Assembly: GCF_003946545.1 (NCBI RefSeq)
Contig: NZ_RHOA01000004.1
Coordinates: 62,001-126,000 of the forward strand
DNA from: Levilactobacillus tangyuanensis
Lineage (GTDB): Bacteria > Bacillota > Bacilli > Lactobacillales > Lactobacillaceae
Length of the DNA: 64,000 nt
Reading direction: 5' to 3'
This document shows, piece by piece, positions 1 through 8,864 of this stretch (positions are counted from its first letter, which is position 1; every line of letters starts with the position of its first letter). The notes under the pieces were generated by a model. That model was not told where the DNA came from. It searched no databases and saw only the letters and a program-made list of their open reading frames with translations. The translations under genes were made by a program, and so were the position numbers.

Positions 1-68
1 AAACAGTCTCACGACGCATAGCTAGAGAGAATTGAGTCGTCGAATAATTCTATTGGAGGTCATCAGAT

Positions 69-1046
69 ATGGAACTTTTTGATAGTCTTAAACAAAAGAT
101 TGACGGGAAGGGCAAGTCAATTGTCTTTCCTGAAGGGGAGGATGCCCGGGTCTTAGGCGCAGCCAGCCGGCTCGCTGCCGAAGGGCTCATCAAGCCAATC
201 GTGCTGGGGGACATGACCGCGATTCAAGCGACCGCCTCGGCCAACGATATTGACTTGAGCAAATTAAATCTTTTGGACCCAACGATGATTCCTTCAGATG
301 TTCACCAAGACATGTTGGATGCCTTAGTGGAACGACGCAAGGGAAAGAACACCCCTGAACAAGCGGCCGAAATGCTGAAGGATCCGAATTACTTAGGAAC
401 GATGATGGTCTACATGGACCAAGCCGATGGCATGGTCTCCGGTGCCGTACACGCAACCGGAGATACCGTTCGGCCAGCCCTACAAATTATTAAGACCAAG
501 TCCGGTGTTAAGCGGATTAGTGGGGCCTTCATCATGCAAAAGGGTGATGAACGTTACGTCTTCGCTGATTGTGCCATCAATATCGAACTGGATGCTGCCG
601 GAATGGCCGAAGTGGCCACTGAAAGTGCCGCGACTGCCAAGATCTTTGACATCGATCCTAAGGTTGCCATGCTGAGCTTCTCCACCAAGGGCTCTGCTAA
701 GGGTGAAATGGTCGACAAGGTTCGCGAAGCCACGGCCCTGGCTAAGGAAGCCGATCCAGACTTACCAGTCGATGGGGAATTACAATTTGATGCAGCCTTT
801 GTTGCCAGTGTTGCCGCCCAAAAGGCCCCAGACTCCAAGGTTGCCGGTCATGCCAATGTCTTCGTCTTTCCAGAATTACAATCCGGGAACATTGGTTACA
901 AGATTGCGCAACGTTTCGGGGGCTTTGAGGCCATTGGACCAATTTTACAAGGCCTGAACAAACCCGTATCTGACCTGTCACGTGGTTGCAACGAGGAAGA
1001 TGTTTACAAGGTTGCCATCATTACGGCGGCCCAATCATTGGCCTAA
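69..1046 (+). CDS. pta: Phosphate acetyltransferase
   Basis: This 325-residue protein has the usual length and sequence of short Pta enzymes without the N-terminal P-loop extension. The family interconverts acetyl-CoA and acetyl phosphate in the cytoplasm. In heterofermenters this leads either to ATP through acetate kinase or to ethanol. The conserved stretch GDTVRPALQIIKT lies near residue 131, and LSFSTKGSAKGE and the C-terminal SRGC region are intact. The ATG is preceded by GGAGG with 9-nt spacing. A weak hairpin follows the gene, and tsaE starts 100 bases downstream, so the two may be partly co-transcribed. Confidence 0.95.
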   Translation: MELFDSLKQKIDGKGKSIVFPEGEDARVLGAASRLAAEGLIKPIVLGDMTAIQATASANDIDLSKLNLLDPTMIPSDVHQDMLDALVERRKGKNTPEQAAEMLKDPNYLGTMMVYMDQADGMVSGAVHATGDTVRPALQIIKTKSGVKRISGAFIMQKGDERYVFADCAINIELDAAGMAEVATESAATAKIFDIDPKVAMLSFSTKGSAKGEMVDKVREATALAKEADPDLPVDGELQFDAAFVASVAAQKAPDSKVAGHANVFVFPELQSGNIGYKIAQRFGGFEAIGPILQGLNKPVSDLSRGCNEEDVYKVAIITAAQSLA

Positions 1047-1068
1047 TTTAAGTGAACGAATCCACAGG

Positions 1069-1103
1069 ATACCCGGATTGCTATTTATTAGCGGTGCGGG
1101 TAT
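1069..1103 (+). terminator. Weak hairpin after pta
   Basis: ATACCCG pairs with CGGGTAT around a 21-base loop that contains a GCTA/TAGC inner stem. Only TATTTA follows, so termination is probably partial and may allow read-through into tsaE. Confidence 0.4.
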
Positions 1104-1145
1104 TATTTATGAAGCAAATAAAAACGATTAAAGAAGGTTAACTAA

Positions 1146-1613
1146 ATGTATACAGTCACAGTGACAAGTCCAGAACAGACCATGGCCCTGGGTCACCAGT
1201 TAGCCGATGGCCTGCGAGCCCAGGATGTCATTTTGCTCGACGGCGACCTTGGTGCCGGTAAGACCACGTTTACCAAAGGGTTAGCGGCGGGACTCGGCAT
1301 TACCCGTAACGTCAAGAGTCCAACCTTTACCATCATTCGCGAGTATCAAGGCGGTCGGCTGCCCCTCTATCACATGGATGTCTATCGCTTGGAAGACGGC
1401 AGTGGGGATGAACTGGGATTAGATGAATATTTCAATGGCGACGGCGTCAACGTGATCGAATGGTCCAAGTTTATTGCGGATGAATTACCGGAAGACTATC
1501 TGCGCATCGTCTTCAAGCGTGATGACGATGCGGGCGAGACGCAACGCACATTAAGTTTCGAACCGGTTGGTGACCACTTTACAGAGCTGGTTCGGCACCT
1601 GGAGGAAAACTAG
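1146..1613 (+). CDS. tsaE: tRNA threonylcarbamoyladenosine biosynthesis ATPase TsaE
   Basis: This 155-residue protein carries the P-loop GDLGAGKT at residues 33-40, followed by the family motif SPTFTIIREY and HMDVYRL. TsaE is the ATPase that cycles the TsaBD complex during t6A37 modification of ANN-decoding tRNAs. The partner enzyme TsaC (Sua5 type) is also in this window, at 60789-61805. The start is an ATG behind AAGG. The next gene begins 2 bases after the stop, which indicates an operon with the acetyltransferase. Confidence 0.93.
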   Translation: MYTVTVTSPEQTMALGHQLADGLRAQDVILLDGDLGAGKTTFTKGLAAGLGITRNVKSPTFTIIREYQGGRLPLYHMDVYRLEDGSGDELGLDEYFNGDGVNVIEWSKFIADELPEDYLRIVFKRDDDAGETQRTLSFEPVGDHFTELVRHLEEN

Positions 1614-1615
1614 CC

Positions 1616-2140
1616 ATGAGTGAAGAAGTTGCGATTCGTTTACCAGAAGCGACTGAGGCCACGGCCCTGTTAGACCTACTCGAACAGCTTCAGCGCGAAA
1701 GTGACACCTTTGTCTTGGCCGATGCGGCGGACCGAATGACGGTTGCCCAGGAGGCCGACCAGCTACGACAGATTCAACATAGCTCCCGGCATCTGCTGCT
1801 AGTCGCTAGCCTGGGAACCGAATTAATCGGGGTCTGCTCAATCTCGCCAACCACGCAGGGACATGTCGGTGAGTTGGGCGTTGCCGTGGCCCAGGCCTAT
1901 TGGCATCAGGGCATTGGCACGGCGCTGGTCGACGAGGCGCTTTATTGGGCGGAAACGGCCAGTACGTTGGACGCGGTTGGTTTGACCGTCCAAACGCGAA
2001 ATGTGGCGGCGGTTAAGCTCTACGAGAAGCTGGGCTTCGAACGGACCAATATGCCAATGGAAACGGTGACGACGGCCGACGGTGAACAAGTGACGGCCGT
2101 GCAAATGGTGTTTTCAATTCAACAATCGGATGATCAATAG
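1616..2140 (+). CDS. GNAT family N-acetyltransferase
   Basis: This 174-residue GCN5-related acetyltransferase uses acetyl-CoA to acetylate an unknown amine. Visible signs are the beta4/alpha3 acetyl-CoA site around residues 83-101 (VGELGVAV then HQGIGTALV) and the closing VQTRNVAAVKLYEKLGF motif. It follows tsaE by 2 bases and is probably translationally coupled. Proximity to tsaE recalls RimI, which is usually clustered with tsa genes. However, the long N-terminal part and divergent sequence argue for another substrate, so none is named. A strong terminator follows. Confidence 0.8.
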   Translation: MSEEVAIRLPEATEATALLDLLEQLQRESDTFVLADAADRMTVAQEADQLRQIQHSSRHLLLVASLGTELIGVCSISPTTQGHVGELGVAVAQAYWHQGIGTALVDEALYWAETASTLDAVGLTVQTRNVAAVKLYEKLGFERTNMPMETVTTADGEQVTAVQMVFSIQQSDDQ

Positions 2141-2148
2141 ACATATGC

Positions 2149-2174
2149 GAGGGCTGTAGCGGCCCTCTTTTTTT
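2149..2174 (+). terminator. Rho-independent terminator after the GNAT gene
   Basis: GAGGGC and GCCCTC form a 6-bp stem with a 7-base loop, followed by seven T. Confidence 0.85.
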
Positions 2175-2182
2175 ATAGTGAA

Positions 2183-2212
2183 TTGCACATCGCTAGTTGA
2201 AAGCGGTATCAT
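2183..2212 (+). promoter_or_regulatory. Promoter of the aldo/keto reductase gene
   Basis: TTGCAC (2183-2188) and TATCAT (2207-2212) are 18 bp apart. The cre-like box at 2198-2211 covers the -10. Confidence 0.55.
2198..2211 (+). promoter_or_regulatory. Candidate cre (CcpA) site
   Basis: TGAAAGCGGTATCA matches the cre consensus TGWAARCGYTWWCA at 13 of 14 positions. It overlaps the -10 of the aldo/keto reductase promoter, a position suited to repression by CcpA in rapidly used sugars. Confidence 0.55.
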
Positions 2213-2244
2213 TAAAGGCGACGTTTAAATGAGGAGGGGTTCCA

Positions 2245-3261
2245 ATGTATCAAGCAAAACAGACCCGGTATGATGACATGGTCTATAACCGAGTAGGCAA
2301 CAGTGGCCTTAAGCTGTCGGCCATTGGCCTGGGGTTATGGAATAATTTTGGCAGTGTTGATCCGCTGGACCGGCAACGAGCGATCATTCATCAGGCATTT
2401 GATCTGGGCATCACCTACTTTGATTTGGCTAACAACTATGGTCCGGTTCCGGGAAGCGCCGAGGAAAATTTTGGCCGGATGCTGGCCAGCGACCTGCGAC
2501 CATATCGGGATGAGTTGGTCATTGCTAGTAAGGCCGGCTATGTGATGTGGCCGGGGCCTTATGGTAACTGGGGGTCTCGTAAGAGTGTGATTGCCAGTGC
2601 CGACCAAAGCTTACGCCGCACTGGGCTAGACTATTTCGATATTTTCTACAGCCATCGGGCGGACCCGGAAACGAATCCAGAGGAAACCGCCGTCGCCCTG
2701 GACCAACTCGTCCGGTCGGGTAAGGCCCTATACGTTGGCCTGTCCAATTATTCTGGCGCGCAGATTAAGGTGATGGCCGCCATCTTCAAGGATCTCCATA
2801 CACCATTTATCATTGACCAGCCCCGGTATAATATGTTGAATCGGCAAATTGAAACGGATGTATTGCCGGCGTTAACGGCCGAACATAAGGCGGCGGTGAG
2901 CTTTAGCTCGCTGTGCCAGGGCTTGTTGACGGACAAGTACCTTCATGGCATTCCGGCGGATTCGCGGGCCAAGAAGGGGACGATTCCGTTCTTACACCCG
3001 GCCCAGGTTGAACAAACCTTAGACACGGTTCGGGGGCTCAATGAGGTTGCCAGCGACCGTGGGCAAAGCTTAGCCCAAATGGCCTTGGCCTGGAACCTTC
3101 GACAACCAGCCATTGCGAGCGTCCTGATTGGTGCCAGTCGGCCAGAACAAGTGGTGAATAATGTTCAAGCACTGCAACATCTGGATTTCACGTCGCAAGA
3201 ATTACAACGCATTGATGACTTGCTAGCGAAACAACCCACCATTGATTGGCAGGCAAAGTGA
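2245..3261 (+). CDS. Aldo/keto reductase, YghZ-type
   Basis: This 338-residue NADPH-dependent TIM-barrel reductase has the catalytic tetrad Asp60, Tyr65, Lys96 and His137, plus the C-terminal cofactor motif VLIGASRPEQV. The overall sequence, including the NNYGPVPGSAE and YGNWGSRK stretches, matches the YghZ/Gpr branch. Members of this branch reduce L-glyceraldehyde 3-phosphate and methylglyoxal. The physiological substrate here is inferred only from that family. The ATG follows GAGGAGG. The gene is a single transcription unit with its own promoter and a candidate cre box, and a shared convergent terminator closes it. Confidence 0.88.
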   Translation: MYQAKQTRYDDMVYNRVGNSGLKLSAIGLGLWNNFGSVDPLDRQRAIIHQAFDLGITYFDLANNYGPVPGSAEENFGRMLASDLRPYRDELVIASKAGYVMWPGPYGNWGSRKSVIASADQSLRRTGLDYFDIFYSHRADPETNPEETAVALDQLVRSGKALYVGLSNYSGAQIKVMAAIFKDLHTPFIIDQPRYNMLNRQIETDVLPALTAEHKAAVSFSSLCQGLLTDKYLHGIPADSRAKKGTIPFLHPAQVEQTLDTVRGLNEVASDRGQSLAQMALAWNLRQPAIASVLIGASRPEQVVNNVQALQHLDFTSQELQRIDDLLAKQPTIDWQAK

Positions 3262-3263
3262 TC

Positions 3264-3299
3264 AAAAAGAGTCCGGGACTTCAGTCCTGGACTCTTTTA
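3264..3299. terminator. Bidirectional terminator
   Basis: AAGAGTCC pairs with GGACTCTT, with an inner GGACT/AGTCC stem, and A and T runs flank both sides. It serves the convergent aldo/keto reductase and exonuclease genes. Confidence 0.85.
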
Positions 3300-3302
3300 T
3301 CG

Positions 3303-3839
3303 TTAAGCGTTGATGGTGACGAAGTTTTTCAAGGGCTGCGTGCCAAAGTGATTGGCTTCATACAATAGGATATTGGCACAGGCCAGGCTATCATCGAGGG
3401 CATTGTGATGATGATGGAGGTCGATGTTGAGCTCGTCACAGACCGTGTTCAACTTATGATTAGGGAACTCGGGGAAGAATTTGCGACTAGTCTTGACGGT
3501 GTCGAGGGTTAAGTACCGCGCCGTTGGCAGCTGATAGTGTTCAAGGCTACTCCGTAAGACCCCATTATCAAATGGAGCGTTGTGGGCCACGACGAGCCGT
3601 TCTCGCTGGAAGAAGGGAGCCACGTGGTCCCAGACCTCAGGGAAGGTTGGCGCATTGGCCACGTCAGCCTCGTGAATACCGTGAATCTGGACGTTACGCC
3701 AGAAAAAGTCCGTATCGGGCTTGATGAGTGAATAAAATTCATCCACAACTTGGCCATTGCGTACGATGGTTAAGGCAAGCGAACAGGCACTATAGCGCTT
3801 GCCGTTTGCAGTTTCGAAGTCCATGGCAACAAAGTTCAT
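3303..3839 (-). CDS. DnaQ-like 3'-5' exonuclease (DEDDh)
   Basis: This 178-residue exonuclease of the DNA polymerase III epsilon fold opens with ExoI motif DFE (Asp7, Glu9). It has the middle motif HNAPFDNGVL and the C-terminal HNALDDSLACA with the His/Asp pair of the DEDDh class. It has no polymerase or helicase extension, so it is a stand-alone nuclease that probably trims DNA or RNA 3' ends. It lies 21 bases downstream of exoA on the same strand, which suggests a two-gene repair unit. The substrate cannot be told from sequence. Confidence 0.85.
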   Translation of the reverse strand: MNFVAMDFETANGKRYSACSLALTIVRNGQVVDEFYSLIKPDTDFFWRNVQIHGIHEADVANAPTFPEVWDHVAPFFQRERLVVAHNAPFDNGVLRSSLEHYQLPTARYLTLDTVKTSRKFFPEFPNHKLNTVCDELNIDLHHHHNALDDSLACANILLYEANHFGTQPLKNFVTINA

Positions 3840-3860
3840 GGCTGTCGCCTCCTTTCTAGA

Positions 3861-4625
3861 TTAAACGGTCAGGCCGGAAACGTTGAGTTCAACCGGACAG
3901 TGGTCGGAACCCATGACCTGGTCCAAGATATCGGCATCTTGTAATTGGTCGGCTAAGCGGTTGCTGGTGATGAAGTAGTCGATCCGCCAGCCGGCGTTAT
4001 TATCGCGAGCGTGGAACCGATAACTCCACCAAGAGTACCGAGCGGTAGCATCTGGGTTAAAGTAGCGGAAGGTATCCGTGAACCCGGCTTCCAGCAAATG
4101 ACCAAACTTTTCTCGTTCATCGTCGGTGAATCCGGCGTTATGGTGATTGGATTTGGGATTCTTTAGATCGATTTCGGTGTGAGCAACGTTAAGGTCCCCA
4201 CAGAAGATAATCGGCTTGTTGGCATCGAGTGATTGGATGAAGGCAAGAAAGGCCGCTTCCCATCCCATGCGAAAGTCGAGTCGTTTAAGGCCGCTACCAG
4301 AATTTGGCGTATAGCAGGTGAGCACATAGAAGTCCGGGTATTCCAGCGTAATGGTTCGACCCTCATGGTCGAAGTCCGGCGCATTGATGCCATAGATCAC
4401 GTTGAGTGGCTTGTGCTTGGTGAACAGCGCCGTTCCGGAGTAACCCTTACGTTCGGCGTAGTTCCAGTATTGGTAGTAACCGGGCAGATCGAGATCGATC
4501 TGGCCTTCCTGCAATTTGGTTTCTTGAATGCCAAAGAAATCGGCATCGAGGTCCTGAAAAGTTTTAACAAAGTCCTTTTTCACAATGGCTCGTAAGCCAT
4601 TGACGTTCCAAGAAATAAATTTCAT
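3861..4625 (-). CDS. exoA: Exodeoxyribonuclease III / AP endonuclease
   Basis: This protein of about 254 residues belongs to the ExoIII (Xth) family and incises abasic sites during base excision repair. Metal and catalytic motifs are visible: WNVNG near the start, Glu35 in GIQETK, GDLNVAHTEID in the middle, and the final SDHCPVEL. Two tandem ATGs are present. The second, at 4625, has the better SD spacing (GGAGG, 7 nt) and gives the family-typical start MKFISWNVNGLRA. The DnaQ-like exonuclease follows closely. Confidence 0.92.
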   Translation of the reverse strand: MKFISWNVNGLRAIVKKDFVKTFQDLDADFFGIQETKLQEGQIDLDLPGYYQYWNYAERKGYSGTALFTKHKPLNVIYGINAPDFDHEGRTITLEYPDFYVLTCYTPNSGSGLKRLDFRMGWEAAFLAFIQSLDANKPIIFCGDLNVAHTEIDLKNPKSNHHNAGFTDDEREKFGHLLEAGFTDTFRYFNPDATARYSWWSYRFHARDNNAGWRIDYFITSNRLADQLQDADILDQVMGSDHCPVELNVSGLTV

Positions 4626-4804
4626 CATGACACCTCCAGCAAACTAATTTCAGTATACCAGAAATATTAGAATTTATTGTAAATGGTGCGTTCAACCACG
4701 GTGAAGGCCGGATTCATGGTAAAATAAGAAATGACTTTAAAAATTGTTCGGCGATGGTTTGCTTGTCGGCAATTAATTTTTGTGGAACGAAGGGAACTTT
4801 AAAA

Positions 4805-5710
4805 ATGATGGAAGATATCGCAACGGCATTTCCAGCCGTCACTATTTTGCGGCATGAGCCACTGGCACATTATACCCATACGAAGACCGGGGGACCAGCG
4901 GATTACTTAGCCTTTCCAACCAACATTCAAGAGACCAAATCCTTGTTAGCCTACGCCAAGCAGACGGATTTACCCGTCACGGTGGTGGGTAACGCCAGTA
5001 ACCTCATTGTTCGTGATGGTGGTATTCGTGGCTTAGTGATGATTTTAACCAAAATGAATACGATTATGACCGATGGCAATACGGTCACAGCGGCCGCCGG
5101 TGCCGCCCTAATTAAGACAACGGAAGTGGCCCAGGCTCACGCCCTTACCGGCGTCGAGTTTGCTGCCGGGATTCCTGGTAGCGTCGGCGGCGCCATCTTC
5201 ATGAATGCCGGTGCATATGGCGGCGAGATTAAGGACGTCGTCGTTGCCGCTGAGGTCTTGACCCCCGAGGGTGAGATCCGGACGTTGGACCACGATGAGT
5301 TGGACTTTGGTTACCGTCACAGTTCGATTCAGGATTATCATGACATTGTTTTGACGGCGACCTTTGAGCTTAAGGCCGGGGATGCTGATGCCATCCAAGC
5401 CCAGATGGATGACCTGAATGCTCGCCGGGCTGCCAAGCAACCCCTAGATCTGCCATCCTGTGGGAGCGTGTTCAAACGTCCAGAGGGGCATTATACGGGA
5501 CGGCTCATTCAGGCGGCCGGCCTGCAAGGCTATCAAATGGGTGGCGCTCAGGTTTCGATGAAACATGCGGGCTTTATTGTGAATATTGACCACGCAACGG
5601 CGACAGATTATCTTGATCTGATTGCCCACATCCAAGCGGTCATCTGGAAAGAGGATGCCGTTAAGTTGGAAACGGAAGTTAGAATTATCGGTGAAGCACC
5701 AGCCAAATAA
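4805..5710 (+). CDS. murB: UDP-N-acetylenolpyruvoylglucosamine reductase
   Basis: MurB reduces UDP-GlcNAc-enolpyruvate to UDP-MurNAc with NADPH and FAD in the second step of peptidoglycan precursor synthesis. The 301-residue protein shows the FAD-domain motif [11 protein letters not shown] near the start, [14 protein letters not shown], and [23 protein letters not shown]. It also has the active-site serine in [11 protein letters not shown] and a C-terminal glutamate. The upstream in-frame ATG at 4754 lacks an SD. The tandem ATG at 4805/4808 follows AAGGGA and fits the family. It is 23 bases upstream of the antiporter gene. Confidence 0.95.
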   Translation: MMEDIATAFPAVTILRHEPLAHYTHTKTGGPADYLAFPTNIQETKSLLAYAKQTDLPVTVVGNASNLIVRDGGIRGLVMILTKMNTIMTDGNTVTAAAGAALIKTTEVAQAHALTGVEFAAGIPGSVGGAIFMNAGAYGGEIKDVVVAAEVLTPEGEIRTLDHDELDFGYRHSSIQDYHDIVLTATFELKAGDADAIQAQMDDLNARRAAKQPLDLPSCGSVFKRPEGHYTGRLIQAAGLQGYQMGGAQVSMKHAGFIVNIDHATATDYLDLIAHIQAVIWKEDAVKLETEVRIIGEAPAK

Positions 5711-5733
5711 CCTAGGAAAAGGGGGGACCTTAT

Positions 5734-7878
5734 TTGCCTATAATTGAAGCAGTGATCCTGTTGATCGTGTTAGTTTTATTGTCTAATATTATCAGTCACT
5801 ACCTCACGTTTATTCCCGTCAGTCTGATTCAAATCGGCCTGGGCCTGTTAGTGGCCCTGATCTGGCACTTTGAGATTTCATTAGAGACTGACTGGTTCTT
5901 GCTCTTGTTTATTGCGCCATTACTGTACAATGACGGCCGCCGCTTTCCCAAGCGAGAACTCTGGCGGCTGAGAGGGCCGATCTTTGCCAATGCCATTTGG
6001 CTGGTCTTTTTAACCACCATTTTGGGTGGCTTTCTCATATATAAATTAATTCCACAGATGCCTTTGACGGTGGCATTCGCGTTGGCGGCCATTCTATCGC
6101 CTACCGATCCGGTTGCCGTTCAATCAATTTCCAAGCAGGCTAAGTTACCGGCTAGCTTGATGCATCTCGTGAGTGGTGAAAGTCTTATCAACGACGCGAG
6201 TGGGCTGATCGCCTTTAAGTATGCGATCGCCGCCACGGTAACCGGTGCGTTCTCATTGGGAACGGCAACGGGTGACTTTATCTACATTAGTATCGTTGGG
6301 TTCTTGTCCGGATTGCTTTTCATGACCGCCATTCAACTCCTGATGGACTTTTTACGTCGCCAGGGAATTGACGATGTCATCTTCAATACAGTCTTGCAGA
6401 TTGCCACGCCGTTCGTGGTGTATCTGGTGACCGAAGAGGTGACGCATGCTTCCGGGGTGATTGCGGTTGTGACCGCCGGGGTCCTGTACCATGCTCGAGA
6501 GAATCGGGTGGTCGAGGATTCGCCGGAGCTGAAATTAGTGACGGAAAAGGTTTGGGACATTATTATCTATTCCTTGAACGGCGTTGTGTTTGTCATCCTG
6601 GGGATTGAGTTGCCAGTCGCGACGTCGCAAGTGATCAAGGGTGGTCAATTTAACACTTGGCAGGCCATGTTCTTTGCCTTCGTGAGCTGGGTCATCATTG
6701 TGGCCATTCGGGCCATTTGGACCTATGGCTATATGTTCTTTGGTCGATTGAACAAGAAGACCCCTAATGAACGGCCAAGCATTCGGATGTCATTACTGTC
6801 TGGATTGTCTGGGGTTCGGGGAGCCGTCACGATGGCCGGGGTGCTTTCCGTTCCCTTGACGATCGCTTCTGGTGGTGGCTTTCCAACGCGAGCGTTAATG
6901 TTGTTCGTGGCTTCTGGTGTGATTATCATCAGTCTAGTTGCCGCCACGGTGACCCTGCCATTAATCTCGACGTCCAAACAACCCTTACAAACGCGGGCGA
7001 GTGCCAGCGACGTCGGGGCAAATGACATTGATCTCGATGTCGACGTTGATGTCGATGGTGAAGAGATTCCTGCGGACCCGGTCCGGCAAATCAGTGAGGA
7101 TGAGGCGCGCGCCTACATCATGCGTTTAGCCATCTCTAAAATTGAAGAGTTACGGCGGCCTAGTAATCAACGGGCGGCTTACGACTTAATCCTGGACTAT
7201 CAGTTCATTATCCGGCGGTTAGAAATGAATTACCGGGCGGATCAGGCGATGCAGAAGGTCTTGGATGACGAACTTAGGCTACAAGAGATTACCTTGGCTG
7301 GAGAACGGGCCTCACTTAAGGAGTTGCGTAAGGGTGAGAAGATCACGCAGACCAGTTATGTTGGGGCGCTGCGGCGGATTGAAACGCTGGAGAATCGCTT
7401 GACGCAAGCCCAGGGGCATACGATGCCTGGCATGCTGCGTTACTGGCGGGTTTTCTTCAAGCATATGTTTCGGAACGTGGCCTACTGGCTGCATTCGGAG
7501 GATACTGAACGGCTACACGCCGAGAATCACTTGATTGAGCGGGAGACGGCGAAGGCCGCCATCCAATCTTTGTCGCAATATCTGGCGAGTTCCGACGTGG
7601 ACGAGACGCAGTTCGATAACCAAGCCGTCTACCATCTGCTGGTCCGTTACCGGAATCAAATCGAACGGGCCAAGGCAGAATCGGCACCGAACCATGAGGA
7701 AGAATACCAACACCAAATTAACAAATTACGGGTTCGAGCCTTGGGCGCCGAGCGGGCAGGGATTCAATCACTGCTCGAGGCCGGCAACATTACTTGGACC
7801 AAGGCCACGCACCTTCGGCAATACGTGAACTATTCCGAGAATGTTCTCGTCATGTCATTGAATAGCGAAGAAGGCTAA
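5734..7878 (+). CDS. Na+/H+ antiporter, CPA1/NhaP type
   Basis: This 714-residue membrane protein has about 12 hydrophobic segments in residues 1-415. They include the ion-site region LSPTDPVAV near residue 127 and GESLINDASG near 148, both hallmarks of CPA1 exchangers. A cytoplasmic tail of about 300 residues follows. It begins with an acidic Asp-rich linker (about 430-445) and is largely helical. The start is TTG behind a GGGGGG SD. The likely role is sodium/proton exchange for pH and salt homeostasis in acid. It is probably co-transcribed with murB, and a bidirectional terminator follows. Confidence 0.88.
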   Translation: MPIIEAVILLIVLVLLSNIISHYLTFIPVSLIQIGLGLLVALIWHFEISLETDWFLLLFIAPLLYNDGRRFPKRELWRLRGPIFANAIWLVFLTTILGGFLIYKLIPQMPLTVAFALAAILSPTDPVAVQSISKQAKLPASLMHLVSGESLINDASGLIAFKYAIAATVTGAFSLGTATGDFIYISIVGFLSGLLFMTAIQLLMDFLRRQGIDDVIFNTVLQIATPFVVYLVTEEVTHASGVIAVVTAGVLYHARENRVVEDSPELKLVTEKVWDIIIYSLNGVVFVILGIELPVATSQVIKGGQFNTWQAMFFAFVSWVIIVAIRAIWTYGYMFFGRLNKKTPNERPSIRMSLLSGLSGVRGAVTMAGVLSVPLTIASGGGFPTRALMLFVASGVIIISLVAATVTLPLISTSKQPLQTRASASDVGANDIDLDVDVDVDGEEIPADPVRQISEDEARAYIMRLAISKIEELRRPSNQRAAYDLILDYQFIIRRLEMNYRADQAMQKVLDDELRLQEITLAGERASLKELRKGEKITQTSYVGALRRIETLENRLTQAQGHTMPGMLRYWRVFFKHMFRNVAYWLHSEDTERLHAENHLIERETAKAAIQSLSQYLASSDVDETQFDNQAVYHLLVRYRNQIERAKAESAPNHEEEYQHQINKLRVRALGAERAGIQSLLEAGNITWTKATHLRQYVNYSENVLVMSLNSEEG

Positions 7879-7916
7879 GTCGTTCACGTTTTGACCGAAA
7901 CACAACGTATAACTTT

Positions 7917-7953
7917 AAAAAAAGGCCGCTGGATTTTTTCCAGAGGCCTTTTT
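7917..7953. terminator. Bidirectional terminator
   Basis: GGCCGCTGG pairs with CCAGAGGCC around a T-rich loop, with A and T runs on the flanks. It lies between the convergent antiporter and DUF1361 genes. Confidence 0.85.
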
Positions 7954-7959
7954 GCTAGG

Positions 7960-8619
7960 TTATAAAGTCATTTCATCTTTGTTTGACGTAATCAGATGAA
8001 GAATCCAGTAACAGAAGAGTTGGATGAAGGTCATGAGACCAACGAACAACCACATATCCGGCGTCCACATGTCGATGAGTGGCCGAACAAATTGTTCCGG
8101 ATTTAGGAATAGATAGACGGTATGAATGCGTAGAAAGCGGCCAATGTAAATGCCCACGGAGGTCAAAAAGGTTAGGGCAAACAAGATCGCGATCCGTCCG
8201 AGGCGTTGCCCCTTAACTAAACGTTCCGCAACCAGGTGACTGACGTGATTTAGGCTCCAGAAGCCCAGGAATGAACAGCCAACGGCGCTAATCACCATGT
8301 AGGTGAAGTAGATCCAGATGTGTGGCGTCACCCTGAGCAGGCCGCTGAGAGCATATGGCCTCAGGAGCGACAGGTGAAACAGGTCCGTCAGAAGGTAAGG
8401 GGTGTTGGGGTAAAACAACAGCCACAACACAAAGATTGGCCAGAACAGCCAGGCCTTTTGTGTTTGCTTACTGTGAAGGTGAAAGCTGATTTCGATAGGG
8501 ATGACCCCCAAGAAGGTGTTTAGGACCAAGAATGAGAAGGGGTCCTTAGCACGGAAGAACAGAAATATTAACCAAATTATGAAAAAGATTCGGACTTCCC
8601 ACCGGGCACGGCGACTCAT
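7960..8619 (-). CDS. DUF1361 membrane protein
   Basis: This 219-residue protein has about six to seven membrane segments. It contains the stretch LFYPNTPYLLTDLFHLS near residue 70, which is typical of the DUF1361 family. The function of the family is unknown. It is a single gene, convergent with the antiporter gene and divergent from the cdaA operon, so it need not be connected to either. Confidence 0.75.
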   Translation of the reverse strand: MSRRARWEVRIFFIIWLIFLFFRAKDPFSFLVLNTFLGVIPIEISFHLHSKQTQKAWLFWPIFVLWLLFYPNTPYLLTDLFHLSLLRPYALSGLLRVTPHIWIYFTYMVISAVGCSFLGFWSLNHVSHLVAERLVKGQRLGRIAILFALTFLTSVGIYIGRFLRIHTVYLFLNPEQFVRPLIDMWTPDMWLFVGLMTFIQLFCYWILHLITSNKDEMTL

Positions 8620-8825
8620 CAGCTTTCACCTTCTTTCCAAGATTTATCTAAACTTATCTTAACGCCAATGACGGCAAAATTCGCTCAATATGACTTCTAT
8701 GTTACCAGATTATTCTGATCCCGCAGCCGGTTACGAGTGGTTTTAAAGAATCTGTAAGTTTTCTTGGCGAAAAGCCGTGAGATCCGGCATTACTTAGGAT
8801 TCAGGGCGAAAAGTGTGGGGTGGCG

Positions 8826-8834
8826 TGCTATAAT
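8826..8834 (+). promoter_or_regulatory. Extended -10 promoter of cdaA-cdaR-glmM
   Basis: TGCTATAAT is a perfect extended -10. No good -35 is seen. It lies about 30 bases before the cdaA start. Confidence 0.65.
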
Positions 8835-8864
8835 AAAATCTGAATTCGATTTGGAGGGAAAGTC

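Noticed and set aside
1-68. Gene fragment at the left edge
   Set aside because: The sequence shows only the pta leader with an ACGAC/GTCGT pairing. No reading frame of a recognisable gene enters from the left.
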